NCBI RefSeq assembly: GCF_016901815.1
Contig: NZ_JACSNR010000003.1
Span: 1 to 64,000 of the forward strand
From: Hydrogenoanaerobacterium saccharovorans
GTDB lineage: Bacteria; Bacillota; Clostridia; Oscillospirales; Ruminococcaceae
Reading direction: 5' to 3'
DNA: 64,000 nt
Shown: piece by piece, positions 17,207 through 25,014 of the stretch
Numbering within the stretch: position 1 is the first letter of the stretch
How the letters are laid out: each line of letters begins with the position of its first letter
Notes under the pieces: generated by a model
The model's database searches: none
What the model saw: the letters and a program-made list of their open reading frames with translations, nothing else
Told to the model about the DNA's origin: nothing
Program-made: the position numbers and the translations under genes

Positions 17207-17812
17207 ATGGCACTGGAAAACAAACTGGGACTGACCAGCTCTGCAGACCTGGCCCGGGAAGAGGAGCGCATCAGCAAGAAGAAAGCGGTGCAGCTCTATG
17301 AAAGCGGCCGGCTGGATCAGCTTACGCCCGGGACTGTTCCGGCGCTCCAGGAGATCCACCGGATTCTCTTTGAGGAAATCTACGACTTTGCCGGAAAAAT
17401 CCGCACCGTCAACCTGGCCAAGGGAAACTTCCGGTTTGCTCCGGTGCTCTATCTGGAATCGGCACTCCACAGCATTGAGCAGATGCCCCAGTCCACCTTT
17501 GAACAGATCGTGGAAAAATATGTGGAGATGAACATTGCCCACCCGTTCCGGGAAGGGAACGGACGCAGTATGCGTATCTGGCTGGATCTGATGCTGAAAG
17601 AGGAGCTGGGCCGGGTAGTGGACTGGAGCCTGGTGAACCGGGAGGACTATCTTCTGGCCATGGAGCGTAGTCCGGTCCGGGATACGGAGCTGAAGCTTCT
17701 GCTGAAAAATGCCCTCACCGATGCGGTGGACAGCCGGGAAGTATTCCTCAAGGGCATCGACCACAGCTATGAATACGAGGGATACACCGCTTTCCGGGCT
17801 GAGGAGCTGTAA
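17207..17812 (+). CDS. Fic domain protein (AMP/NMP transferase), fic1
   Basis: A 201-residue protein with the Fic core motif [12 protein letters not shown] (HxFxx(G/D)NGRxxR) around residue 117, the site where the invariant His activates the target hydroxyl. Fic enzymes transfer AMP or another nucleotide phosphate from ATP to target proteins. I see no clear inhibitory [S/T]xxxE(G/N) helix in the chain and no small antitoxin gene next to it, so its control is unclear. ATG 17207 follows GCGAGGA. It is convergent with an excisionase-like gene five bases away. A 164-base copy of its 3' end and that neighbour lies at 45746, outside the island. Confidence 0.88.
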   Translation: MALENKLGLTSSADLAREEERISKKKAVQLYESGRLDQLTPGTVPALQEIHRILFEEIYDFAGKIRTVNLAKGNFRFAPVLYLESALHSIEQMPQSTFEQIVEKYVEMNIAHPFREGNGRSMRIWLDLMLKEELGRVVDWSLVNREDYLLAMERSPVRDTELKLLLKNALTDAVDSREVFLKGIDHSYEYEGYTAFRAEEL

Positions 17813-17816
17813 AATC

Positions 17817-18029
17817 TCAGGACGCTTTTCCACCCGCCAGCCACTCCACCAGGGCGGCTTTAAGAATCCGGTAGCCCCGGCCTGCCCGGACAGCCGGAAG
17901 CGCTCCATTGGCAATCAGCCGGTAGACCTCCTTGCGCCCCACTCCCAGGATCTCCTGGACGTCCCCGGTGCGCAGAACCTCCGGCCAGCCCGCCAATACC
18001 TCCCGCCCGGGAGTATGGTTCTGTCTCAT
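17817..18029 (-). CDS. Excisionase/MerR-like HTH DNA-binding protein
   Basis: A 70-residue protein; LRTGDVQEILGVGRKEVYRL is a typical helix-turn-helix of the excisionase (Xis)/AlpA type, followed by a basic wing with RAGRGYRI. Such proteins bind att sites and promote excision or regulate the integrase. ATG 18029 follows AAAGGGGAG. A copy of its first codons remains at 20788-20815 right next to the integrase, suggesting int and xis were once adjacent and were separated by the AT-rich module at 18180-20790. Confidence 0.75.
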   Translation of the reverse strand: MRQNHTPGREVLAGWPEVLRTGDVQEILGVGRKEVYRLIANGALPAVRAGRGYRILKAALVEWLAGGKAS

Positions 18030-18173
18030 TCAGTCTCCCCTTTCCAAATAAAAAAGGCCGAAGTCATTGCCTTCGGCCTTTTAAGTGCTCTACCGGGTTC
18101 TTCGTCAGTTTGTTCCCCAACAGGGAGTCCATCACGCCTGTCGATTCCACTAGTGAGCCACCCAGTGTGTATA
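18001..18173 (-). repeat. Direct repeat copy 1: xis start plus decayed integrase 3' end
   Basis: This stretch matches 20788-20963: the first bases of the xis gene, a terminator (AAAAGGCCGAAG / CTTCGGCCTTTT, 18051-18082) and a diverged version of the last ~30 codons of the integrase. The integrase-like part here is not a usable gene and is more diverged than the copy at 20868. Confidence 0.75.
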
Positions 18174-18775
18174 CCAAGTCTAACTAACAAACTCTCCTAT
18201 ATGTAAAAAATATTCTTCCTCCCTTTTAGGATACATGTTCGCTTGCACTGAGAATTCATTTGAGCGGTACTCTTATAGCTGGTGGTTAAATCTCACTTAT
18301 GTACACCAATATTTACTATATTGAGTATTCCTCAGAAATCTGCTTCATAAAAAATACTTATGTTGCTTTCCTTTGGGTACAAGCCCCTTTAATACAGCAA
18401 TTACATCAATACTCAATCCTTCACAGAACTGTGCAAAGTCAATATGGCAGGCTTTTTAAGTATAATCAAAGGCAATTGCGTTAGAAAAGATGTACTGTTT
18501 CCCATTTGTGCGCTAACAATAGTGGCCTTTCGTCCTTTCATTCGAAGTATAAACCTCCCACAAATAAAAGAATTGTTGTATTTGATAACACCGCACATTA
18601 TCATTAATCTCCTGCTTCCAGCTTATTTTAGCTTTAAGAAGAAAAAGGATTTGTTTATCATGGCAACTAAGACAGGCTCATAATTGGAAATATGCTTTAG
18701 TCTCGTTTGGTAGTACCCTATGTAAAGCGCAAATATTCATGAGTATTATATTTATGGAAATTGAGCTAAAATTGT
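18174..18775. other. AT-rich stretch without a convincing gene
   Basis: About 600 bases, much more AT-rich than the flanks. Short open frames lack ribosome-binding sites and recognisable motifs. It forms the leading part of the inserted ATPase module. Confidence 0.5.
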
Positions 18776-18805
18776 TTGCGCCGTTCTATTTTTAAATGAT
18801 ATAAT
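18776..18805 (+). promoter_or_regulatory. Possible promoter of the ATPase gene
   Basis: TTGCGC (18776-18781), 18 bases, TATAAT (18800-18805), about 50 bases upstream of the start codon at 18857. Confidence 0.45.
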
Positions 18806-18856
18806 AAATTTACATATTTTACATGTTTTTCTTCTCACTTATTATGGAGGATTAAA

Positions 18857-20005
18857 ATGGGAAAACACTTATTAAAAGATTATATTGAAGATCAAAATTT
18901 TGTACATCAGATGGACTTGGCATTCACAGATTTACGCGCTGATTATGAGTTGAGCTTGGACGTAGATAACAAAAAAATTGATGAACTTATTGCTACGCAT
19001 GTAGACGTAAAAAATCAATTATCTAATTTGTCAACATATTCTCTTTCCTCTAGTGGTGTCATTTCGGGGTTACGCGGAACAGGGAAAACACATCTAATGT
19101 TACTTGCACGACATAATATAAACAAAAATTGTTTTACAGGAAATAATCACCGCGTCTTTTGCGTTTATCTAAATGTCAAGCGTTTTAGCTTACCCGAAAA
19201 TTTTAATCAAGAACTTTTTAATCGGGCCTTTAGTGTATTTTTATATAATGAGCTTTCAAAGCAGCTTCTTTCCTTAGTTGAACAATTTAAAAGTAAAAAT
19301 GTATGTCTAAAGTTTCTTTCCGTATTTAATGGGGATTTGAAAAAAACAAAAACCAGTATCGAAAAAGCAATAAAAAAACTTATTGAATTTAGAGAGATTG
19401 CGAAAATCGGTGATTCTCAATTTAGGAGTTTATCCACAGGAACAATGGATGAAACGACTGAATTTCATGGTCTTGATGAGCTAATTGCTACCATAAAAAC
19501 AAATATAGGGTTTTCAGATACTGATTTTGGAAGTGAATGTAACTACAGAGTTGCTAAAGAGATTGGAGAACGACTAACTCAAAATAATACCTATCTACAA
19601 TATTTAAGTATGAGTAGCATTCATGAAGAACTAATTTCCATTCTCAAAATTTTACATCTTACTGGAATTACTTTCTATGTAGACGAGTGGGAAAAAATTT
19701 CTTACAACCCTAATATTCAGAAATTTTTATCATTTTACATTGATAGGATTCTCGATGATCCTATTTATTTTTGGATAAGTGTGGTTCCATATAGGGGAGG
19801 CCTATTTTATCTTGATAATGGCGCTGACCTTCAACATTTCATTAGTCTTGATGAGAATTTGATATACGAAAATTCTTCCAGGGATCGTGATATATGTATT
19901 AACTACTTTAAAGAATTTGTTAACAAGAGACTTCTTTACTATTTGAACAATAGTGAAATCAGCGTTGATTTGTTATTTAATAATAATCATAATTTTGAAA
20001 GCTAG
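18857..20005 (+). CDS. P-loop ATPase, N-terminal part of an apparently frameshifted gene
   Basis: A 382-residue AT-rich coded protein with Walker A GLRGTGKTH near residue 75 and a Walker B-like FYVDEWEK near residue 280, resembling ORC/Cdc6-like or STAND-type ATPases. It ends at TAG (20003-20005), but the next frame continues at once with LASMGNSRDFG, which looks like the conserved GNPRDF segment that ends the ATPase domain in such proteins. One missing base near 20002 would join the two frames. GGAGG lies just upstream of ATG 18857. No family name recognised; possibly a defence ATPase. Confidence 0.75.
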   Translation: MGKHLLKDYIEDQNFVHQMDLAFTDLRADYELSLDVDNKKIDELIATHVDVKNQLSNLSTYSLSSSGVISGLRGTGKTHLMLLARHNINKNCFTGNNHRVFCVYLNVKRFSLPENFNQELFNRAFSVFLYNELSKQLLSLVEQFKSKNVCLKFLSVFNGDLKKTKTSIEKAIKKLIEFREIAKIGDSQFRSLSTGTMDETTEFHGLDELIATIKTNIGFSDTDFGSECNYRVAKEIGERLTQNNTYLQYLSMSSIHEELISILKILHLTGITFYVDEWEKISYNPNIQKFLSFYIDRILDDPIYFWISVVPYRGGLFYLDNGADLQHFISLDENLIYENSSRDRDICINYFKEFVNKRLLYYLNNSEISVDLLFNNNHNFES

Positions 20006-20655
20006 TGTTAGCCAGCATGGGAAATTCCCGCGATTTTGGCACCATGTTGCTAACTTGCTGGTCCGAATTTCGCTCGTATCGAATGGGGCAACTTCGACCT
20101 GGTCGCCCATATCAGTATATTAGTGAAAATATGGTAAATGCTGCGATAAAAAACGACGGCGAGAAAAAAATGAGCAATATAAACAACTCACCAGAAACGC
20201 TAAAAGTATGGCATGACTTGGAAACTTTTTGCGTTTTAAAGCACTCTAGTCACTTTGCAATGGAAGAAAATCGTGACAATATTGATTGCCTATCCAGTAC
20301 AGAGTTTTCTAATTTAATATATCATCGTTTACTGCACTTGCGAAAAAGTCATGTCCCCGCAAAAGATATATCAGTAGAAAATAAGCTTTCTATCTACGCA
20401 CTGAATTATTCTTCTACATATGATTTGCACTCTAAGCAAAAGAAGCTATTATTTGTGAAAGATTATTCAACAATTCATGACAAAGTGAGAAGATATATCT
20501 ATGATCCTACACAAGTTATAAATCGACTGCAAATTCAAGCCGGTGAGATATTTCCATGTGCATCCTGTGGAGAAAAAATCATAATAGGTAAAATGGTGGC
20601 AGCATGGGAAACTAATTCGTGTCCTTTTTGTGGTGGAAAAATACATGTTGACTAA
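20005..20655 (+). CDS. C-terminal continuation of the ATPase, with zinc ribbon
   Basis: A 216-residue frame (GTG at 20005 overlapping the preceding stop) with no ribosome-binding site of its own. It begins with a GNSRDFG segment that belongs to the preceding ATPase domain, continues with a helical middle and ends with a zinc ribbon, CASC...CPFC (about residues 186-208). I read the two frames as one ~600-residue protein interrupted by a -1 shift. It may be a pseudogene, a sequencing error or a programmed frameshift; no canonical slippery heptamer is seen. Confidence 0.6.
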   Translation: MLASMGNSRDFGTMLLTCWSEFRSYRMGQLRPGRPYQYISENMVNAAIKNDGEKKMSNINNSPETLKVWHDLETFCVLKHSSHFAMEENRDNIDCLSSTEFSNLIYHRLLHLRKSHVPAKDISVENKLSIYALNYSSTYDLHSKQKKLLFVKDYSTIHDKVRRYIYDPTQVINRLQIQAGEIFPCASCGEKIIIGKMVAAWETNSCPFCGGKIHVD

Positions 20656-20787
20656 CAAAAATTCGATTCTCTATTAGTACAAACTGGTCATCAATGCACT
20701 GATATTTAATTAGACCAAGTTTGTTCTTCATCTTTGATGGGATGTAAGGTTTAAAACCAACTTGTACTTACCATTATTATATGTTTT

Positions 20788-20963
20788 TCCCACCCGGGAG
20801 TATGGTTCTGTCTCATCCACTCTCTCCTTTCCAAGCAAAAAAGCCGAAGGCATTGCCTTCGGCTTTTTCAGTTTTCTGATGTCGTTTCCGCTGGTTCCTC
20901 CCCCAGCAGGGAGCCCAGCACGCCAGCTGATTCCACCAGCGCCCCGGGCGCCAGGTGTGCATA
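20788..20963 (-). repeat. Direct repeat copy 2: remnant xis start and intact integrase 3' end
   Basis: Matches 18001-18173. Together the two copies bracket the AT-rich ATPase module (18174-20787). This copy contains the functional end of the integrase gene and only the first codons of xis. Confidence 0.75.
20837..20869 (-). terminator. Terminator of the integrase gene
   Basis: AAAAAAGCCGAAG / CTTCGGCTTTTTC with a short loop, immediately after (and touching) the integrase stop codon. Confidence 0.8.
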
Positions 20964-22157
20964 GATATCCGCAGTGGTGCTGAAATCGCTGTGCCCCATC
21001 CAGAGCTGCACCTGCTTCATGCTCACTCCCGCCTGTACCAGAAGGCTGGCGCAGGTGTGCCGGAGGTCATGAAACCGGATGGGCGGCAGATTGTGCTTTT
21101 TGAGCAGCCTGCCAAAGTGCGCCGTGAGAAAGTTGGGTGTGATAATCTCCCCGTCCGGCAGCAAACAGATGTATCCTTCCCATTTGCCGCACCAGCTGCG
21201 CCCGAACTTCTTCCGGTACAGTTCCTGCTGTTCCCGGGCCTGCAGGAGCACCTGCTCCACCTGGGGAATCAGCGGAAGCACCCGGTGGCTGGACTTGTTT
21301 TTCAGTTCGTCCTCCCCCACCGTGATGGTTTTTCCGTCCTCCCGGCAGGTTACCAGCTTGTGGTTGATTTCGATGGTCTTCTGCTCGAAATCCACGGCGC
21401 TCCATCGCAGGCCCAGCACCTCACTGCGCCGCAGTCCGTAATAGGCGCTGAGGAATACCGGCAGGAAAATCTCGTCCTGGACCGATTCGTCCAGCAAGGT
21501 CTTCACCTGCTGGGCGGTGTAGACACTCCCGTGGAACTGGTTCTTCCGGGGACGGTCCACCCGGTCCGCCGGGTTGCCGGGCAGAATCTCCTGCCGGACC
21601 GCCACCTGCAATGCCCGCTTGAGTACCGCATAATACCGCTGTGCGGTGGTTCCGTTGCAGCCCTCAGCGAAAATCCGGTCGATGAGCTGCTGGATATGGG
21701 GCGGTCGAAGCTCCGCCATGGTGATGCCCAGCGCCTCAAAGTGGGGCAGTATCCTGCAGTTCAGCATCTGCTCATAGCTGGTGCGGGTCGCCCGGGCCAG
21801 ATTGGGACGGGCAGACTGATACCACCCCCGCAGATAGTCTGCCACCGTCTGCTGTTCCGGACGGAGAGGCTTTACAACCGGCGCGCTGGATTTTTTCTTT
21901 CCTCCGAGTGCTGATGTCTGGGGCTTCTGCCGCTTCCGGGCCAGAAACTCCTCCCGGAAGGCCGGGTCATAGGCGAGCCGGAGCCGGGTCTCCTGGAGCA
22001 TGGTCTCTGCCTGCGCCCTGAATCGCTCCTCCGCCGGCAGGCCGGTGGTGCGCCATACCGGGGTCATCTTCCCCTCTCGCTCCACATGAATCACCATGTG
22101 AAACCGTCCCTTCTGCACCTGAAGGCTTCCGGACGGGATTTTGGTCTGTGTCCGCAT
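20868..22157 (-). CDS. int: Tyrosine recombinase integrase of the tRNA-Ser island
   Basis: About 430 residues. An N-terminal arm-binding region is followed by a SAM-like core-binding domain (TVADYLRGWYQ...) and the catalytic domain with Arg in YYGLRRSEVLGL, HDLRHTCASLL (HxxR), GHSDFSTT (His) and the nucleophile Tyr in YAHLAPG. It cuts and rejoins attP with the host site, here presumably the tRNA-Ser anticodon loop. I chose ATG 22157 (MRTQTKIPSG), 7 bases from AGGAGG; ATG 22163 is too close. Upstream sequence in frame is intergenic repeat. Terminated by a strong hairpin. Confidence 0.92.
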   Translation of the reverse strand: MRTQTKIPSGSLQVQKGRFHMVIHVEREGKMTPVWRTTGLPAEERFRAQAETMLQETRLRLAYDPAFREEFLARKRQKPQTSALGGKKKSSAPVVKPLRPEQQTVADYLRGWYQSARPNLARATRTSYEQMLNCRILPHFEALGITMAELRPPHIQQLIDRIFAEGCNGTTAQRYYAVLKRALQVAVRQEILPGNPADRVDRPRKNQFHGSVYTAQQVKTLLDESVQDEIFLPVFLSAYYGLRRSEVLGLRWSAVDFEQKTIEINHKLVTCREDGKTITVGEDELKNKSSHRVLPLIPQVEQVLLQAREQQELYRKKFGRSWCGKWEGYICLLPDGEIITPNFLTAHFGRLLKKHNLPPIRFHDLRHTCASLLVQAGVSMKQVQLWMGHSDFSTTADIYAHLAPGALVESAGVLGSLLGEEPAETTSEN

Positions 22158-22180
22158 CTTCATTCCTCCTCTGTAAATTC

Positions 22181-22262
22181 CCCCTGCGGGGAGCAATTCG
22201 CGCTCCAGGGAAGCGCACTTGTCCAAATCATTCACACGCAGCCGGGTCCAGCGAATTTGCAA
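22181..22262 (+). repeat. Dispersed GC-rich intergenic repeat copy
   Basis: CCCCCTGCGGGGAGCAATTCGCGCTC followed later by CACGCAGCCGGGTCC matches the copies at 12586 and 5933, so the family occurs inside the island as well as outside. (Only the shared blocks are conserved.). Confidence 0.7.
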
Positions 22263-22266
22263 AACC

Positions 22267-22773
22267 TCAAACCGGCGGAAAATCGTGCTTCTGCGCTTTT
22301 GTAAAACCACCGGGGATCACCAGACCTGCTCCCACCAGAAAGGCAAACAGGTCACACTTTGCCACCGCAATCCTTCCCCGGAGCCGGCAGGCAGGGAGCC
22401 TTCCGGTCCGCACCCAGCTGCTGACAGTGGAACGGGCATATCCCGTACAAGCGGAAATCCCGGCGCTGTCCAGCAGCTCCGGAAGGGCGCTCCACCGGAC
22501 GGTGAGCGCCGCAGTCAGTTCCTCCCGGCGCACACAGGGCACAGGTTCCTTCTGTTTTCCGGCGGTGGAGGAAAAGCTCCCCGGCGGCGGGGAATACCGC
22601 TCGGGGTGAGCCTGAAACTTTTTCTGAAAGGCCAGCGCCTCCTGTCGGGGAATCCGGTACCGCCAGGTGCGGCTTCCACGATCCTCACAGGGTACCAACC
22701 CCGCCTGTAAAATCCAGGCCGCCCGCCGCTTGCTGATGTGCAGCAGCCTGTAAAATTCCTCCATCGTCATCAT
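22267..22773 (-). CDS. HTH-containing island regulator, unknown family
   Basis: About 168 residues with start set at ATG 22773 (MMTMEEFYRLLHISKRRA), preceded by a weak GGAG; the open frame extends to 22878 but its first residues overlap poorly conserved DNA. FYRLLHISKRRAAWILQAG and a second segment ACTGYARSTVSSWVRTGRLPA each look like helix-turn-helix units, the latter of Xis type. It sits just upstream of the integrase on the same strand and may take part in controlling excision. No function can be named. Confidence 0.6.
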   Translation of the reverse strand: MMTMEEFYRLLHISKRRAAWILQAGLVPCEDRGSRTWRYRIPRQEALAFQKKFQAHPERYSPPPGSFSSTAGKQKEPVPCVRREELTAALTVRWSALPELLDSAGISACTGYARSTVSSWVRTGRLPACRLRGRIAVAKCDLFAFLVGAGLVIPGGFTKAQKHDFPPV

Positions 22774-22892
22774 CTCCGCTGAGCCGGGACTGGACACCGT
22801 GCGCTCTCCTGCCAAAACCAAACACCTTCCTCTGCCCCTGCGCCCGGGGAAACAGCTCTCCTTCATACCCAAAAGCAATCGGGGTTCGCCAG

Positions 22893-22920
22893 AGAACTGC
22901 TCCCCGCAGGGGTTTGGTGT
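22893..22920 (-). repeat. Dispersed repeat core, inverted copy
   Basis: On the minus strand CCCCTGCGGGGAGCAGTTCTCTGGCG is present; the identical stretch occurs on the plus strand at 43073. This is the most exact pair of the repeat family. (Quoted core begins at ~22914.). Confidence 0.7.
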
Positions 22921-22946
22921 GTGATGGTACCATAGGTTCCGCTTCT

Positions 22947-23138
22947 TTACAAGGCCTTTGCGGAAGTCTTTCTCATAAACTTTCGCACCGACTTCGCCGG
23001 AATCCGGTGGTGCCCGTGTACCGGAATGCTCTCCAGTTCTCCGGCGGCAATGAGCTGATAGATGGTGCTCCGTCCCACACGCAAGAAAGCGGCAGCCTGC
23101 GCTGCCGTCAGAATATCCGGATATTTTTGCCGTTTCAT
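22947..23138 (-). CDS. Excisionase family DNA-binding protein
   Basis: A 63-residue protein; ILTAAQAAAFLRVGRSTIYQ is a typical excisionase/MerR helix-turn-helix and a basic C-terminal tail RIPAKSVRKFMRK follows. ATG 23138 follows GGGGAG with 4 bases in between. Such small proteins direct excision of tyrosine-integrase elements or repress their promoters. It is divergent from the sigma-like gene at 23276, so the shared 140-base gap is a probable regulatory region. Confidence 0.8.
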   Translation of the reverse strand: MKRQKYPDILTAAQAAAFLRVGRSTIYQLIAAGELESIPVHGHHRIPAKSVRKFMRKTSAKAL

Positions 23139-23275
23139 CTTTCTCCCCCTCTTGACGAATCTTTGTTCTGGTGTTACGATGTAATTGATAAATACCATTT
23201 CTTCAATTACTCCCATACATACTAGACCGTGAAAAATCCAAAAACGGTACGCCACCACCATAAGGAGGAAAAAGA

Positions 23276-23905
23276 TTGCGTAAAAATATCCAGACAGTAA
23301 TTGAGGAAATGGAGCGCCGGGCACAGCTCGCAATGGAACAGCTTCCGGAAGCAGTCCGGGAGGAGATGCAGGAGTTTGACCACCAGCAGGAGCTGAGCGA
23401 ACGGCGCTGGAAAAAGCACCGGGATACTCGCCCTCTCTGTGCCGGGGCTGACCACCCGGAGGAGGATTCCGCAGAGCGGGCGGCACTGGAGCCGGGCATC
23501 CGGTACCGGTTCGAGTATTCCCCCGAGGAAAAGGAGCAGCTGAAATCCATGAGCCGGGAGGAACGGCTCCGCCGGCAGGACAGCTGGAACCAGATCAAAG
23601 CCAAAACCCGGGTGAAAAGCGATGGCGTCAGCCGGCTGCTCACTGAAATTTTCAGCCAAAGCCCGGAAGATCTGGCACAGCTGATGAGCGACAGCCGCCT
23701 TACCCATGCAATCGGAACGCTGACTGGTCTGCAGCGTCAGGTGCTGTTCCTGGAGTTTGTAGAGCGGTACACCACCGGAGAGATTGCGGCGCTGCTGGGC
23801 TCCTCGCCCCGGAATATCCGGGCGCGGCGACAGACAGCACTGACCAAACTCCGGAAGGCACTGGAGGAAATCCCTGATCCCCGATATAAAAAGGAGGAAA
23901 CATAA
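23276..23905 (+). CDS. Sigma-70 region 4-like DNA-binding protein
   Basis: A 209-residue protein. The C-terminal ~60 residues (LTGLQRQVLFLEFVERYTTG then EIAALLGSSPRNIRARRQTA) form a sigma region-4/LuxR-like helix-turn-helix; the N-terminal half is charged and helical. It starts at a TTG (23276) six bases after AAGGAGG. Proteins of this type are frequent in clostridial mobile elements and are thought to regulate element genes. It is coupled to the next gene, which begins 2 bases after its stop codon. Confidence 0.7.
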   Translation: MRKNIQTVIEEMERRAQLAMEQLPEAVREEMQEFDHQQELSERRWKKHRDTRPLCAGADHPEEDSAERAALEPGIRYRFEYSPEEKEQLKSMSREERLRRQDSWNQIKAKTRVKSDGVSRLLTEIFSQSPEDLAQLMSDSRLTHAIGTLTGLQRQVLFLEFVERYTTGEIAALLGSSPRNIRARRQTALTKLRKALEEIPDPRYKKEET

Positions 23906-23906
23906 G

Positions 23907-24716
23907 ATGAACCTGAATGATCAGTATGCAGGAGCCTGTACGTCCTGGGTGCGGTACAGCCGGTACGAGTTCCGGCAGTTCCCGGATGGGGTGCGGGTGA
24001 TACCGGCAGCAGACGCTGTCCCCCAGCTCTATAACCCGCTGGAGACCGCCTGGGAGATGCTGGCCGAGGCCATGGAACTGGGGCGGCAGCGGCGGCAGGA
24101 CCTGGCCAACATTGATGAAGCCGTGCTGCGCTTTGCGGAGCGGTATGGCTTGCTGGGGATTGCCGCTGACCTCCCCTCTGACCCGGACTTTCTCCGGAGC
24201 CGGGAGATCCTCCTGCCGGAAAACGACTTCGGCTTCACACCGGGGACAATCCCCATCGGGGAGTATCTGAATCGGTTCTTCCCGGAGGGTACCCTGCCCT
24301 GCCCGGAGGATACCCTGGGAACTGCCGCTGGTCGGGAGGAGAGCTACAACCTGGTGTTTTCCCGGGGATACGGGGAACGGCTGAGCTGGATCAGGGACTA
24401 CTTCGCTGGGCTGGAGCGGGTGTACAGTCGCCGGGACAGTGCTGGCTCGTCCCCTCTGACCCGGCCCCACACCCTGCGCTATCAGGTGACCGGCGGTGTC
24501 CAGCCAAGGCTCCAGTGGATTTTTCCATCTCTGGAATCGGTGCTGGATCTGGCGCTGGCCCAGAGCCTCTGCGCTGAAGAACCGGTGCTGCGGGTCTGCA
24601 AGAACTGCGGCAAAATCTACTATAACCCCCACGCCCGCAGCGAGTTCTGCTCCGTCCGGTGCCGCAACCAGTACAATGTCCGGGCCTGGCGTTCCCGCCA
24701 GCGGGAGAACGGCTGA
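23907..24716 (+). CDS. CGNR-like zinc finger protein (DUF6076-like), mobile element associated
   Basis: A 269-residue protein with a C-terminal zinc-binding module CKNCGKIYYN then EFCSVRCRNQYNVRAWR (four Cys), similar to CGNR-type zinc fingers. The N-terminal part is rich in aromatic and acidic residues and not recognised. Cotranscribed with the sigma-like gene. Likely a nucleic-acid-binding protein, role unknown. About 300 bases follow (24717-25014) with only GC-rich hairpins and the expected hsd promoter region. Confidence 0.65.
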   Translation: MNLNDQYAGACTSWVRYSRYEFRQFPDGVRVIPAADAVPQLYNPLETAWEMLAEAMELGRQRRQDLANIDEAVLRFAERYGLLGIAADLPSDPDFLRSREILLPENDFGFTPGTIPIGEYLNRFFPEGTLPCPEDTLGTAAGREESYNLVFSRGYGERLSWIRDYFAGLERVYSRRDSAGSSPLTRPHTLRYQVTGGVQPRLQWIFPSLESVLDLALAQSLCAEEPVLRVCKNCGKIYYNPHARSEFCSVRCRNQYNVRAWRSRQRENG

Positions 24717-25014
24717 GCCAAAGTCCGCCCGCTACCGGTCAAAGACAGTGTTGCCCTCGCCTCTTTTCACATACCGCCGCCCCGTGTCCCCACCCTGGAA
24801 AACTTTGGTGACATCACAGAGCCGGGTCTGGCGGTATAACGCACTAGACCTTGCCCCTGGCAAGGTCGTGCGGCCGGGGACACCCCGGCACCCCGTGAAG
24901 GAGTTACAGCTGAAGTCTCCGCAAAATAATTGCGGGAAATGCCGGATTGTGGTAGAGTAAAAGTATCTATAGACTGTTTTTGATATGATCTGCCCTGGAA
25001 AGCGAGGAAAGAGT

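Noticed and set aside
20000-20012. Programmed -1 frameshift signal in the ATPase gene
   Set aside because: No X XXY YYZ slippery heptamer or strong downstream hairpin is visible, so a plain single-base loss or sequencing error is more likely.
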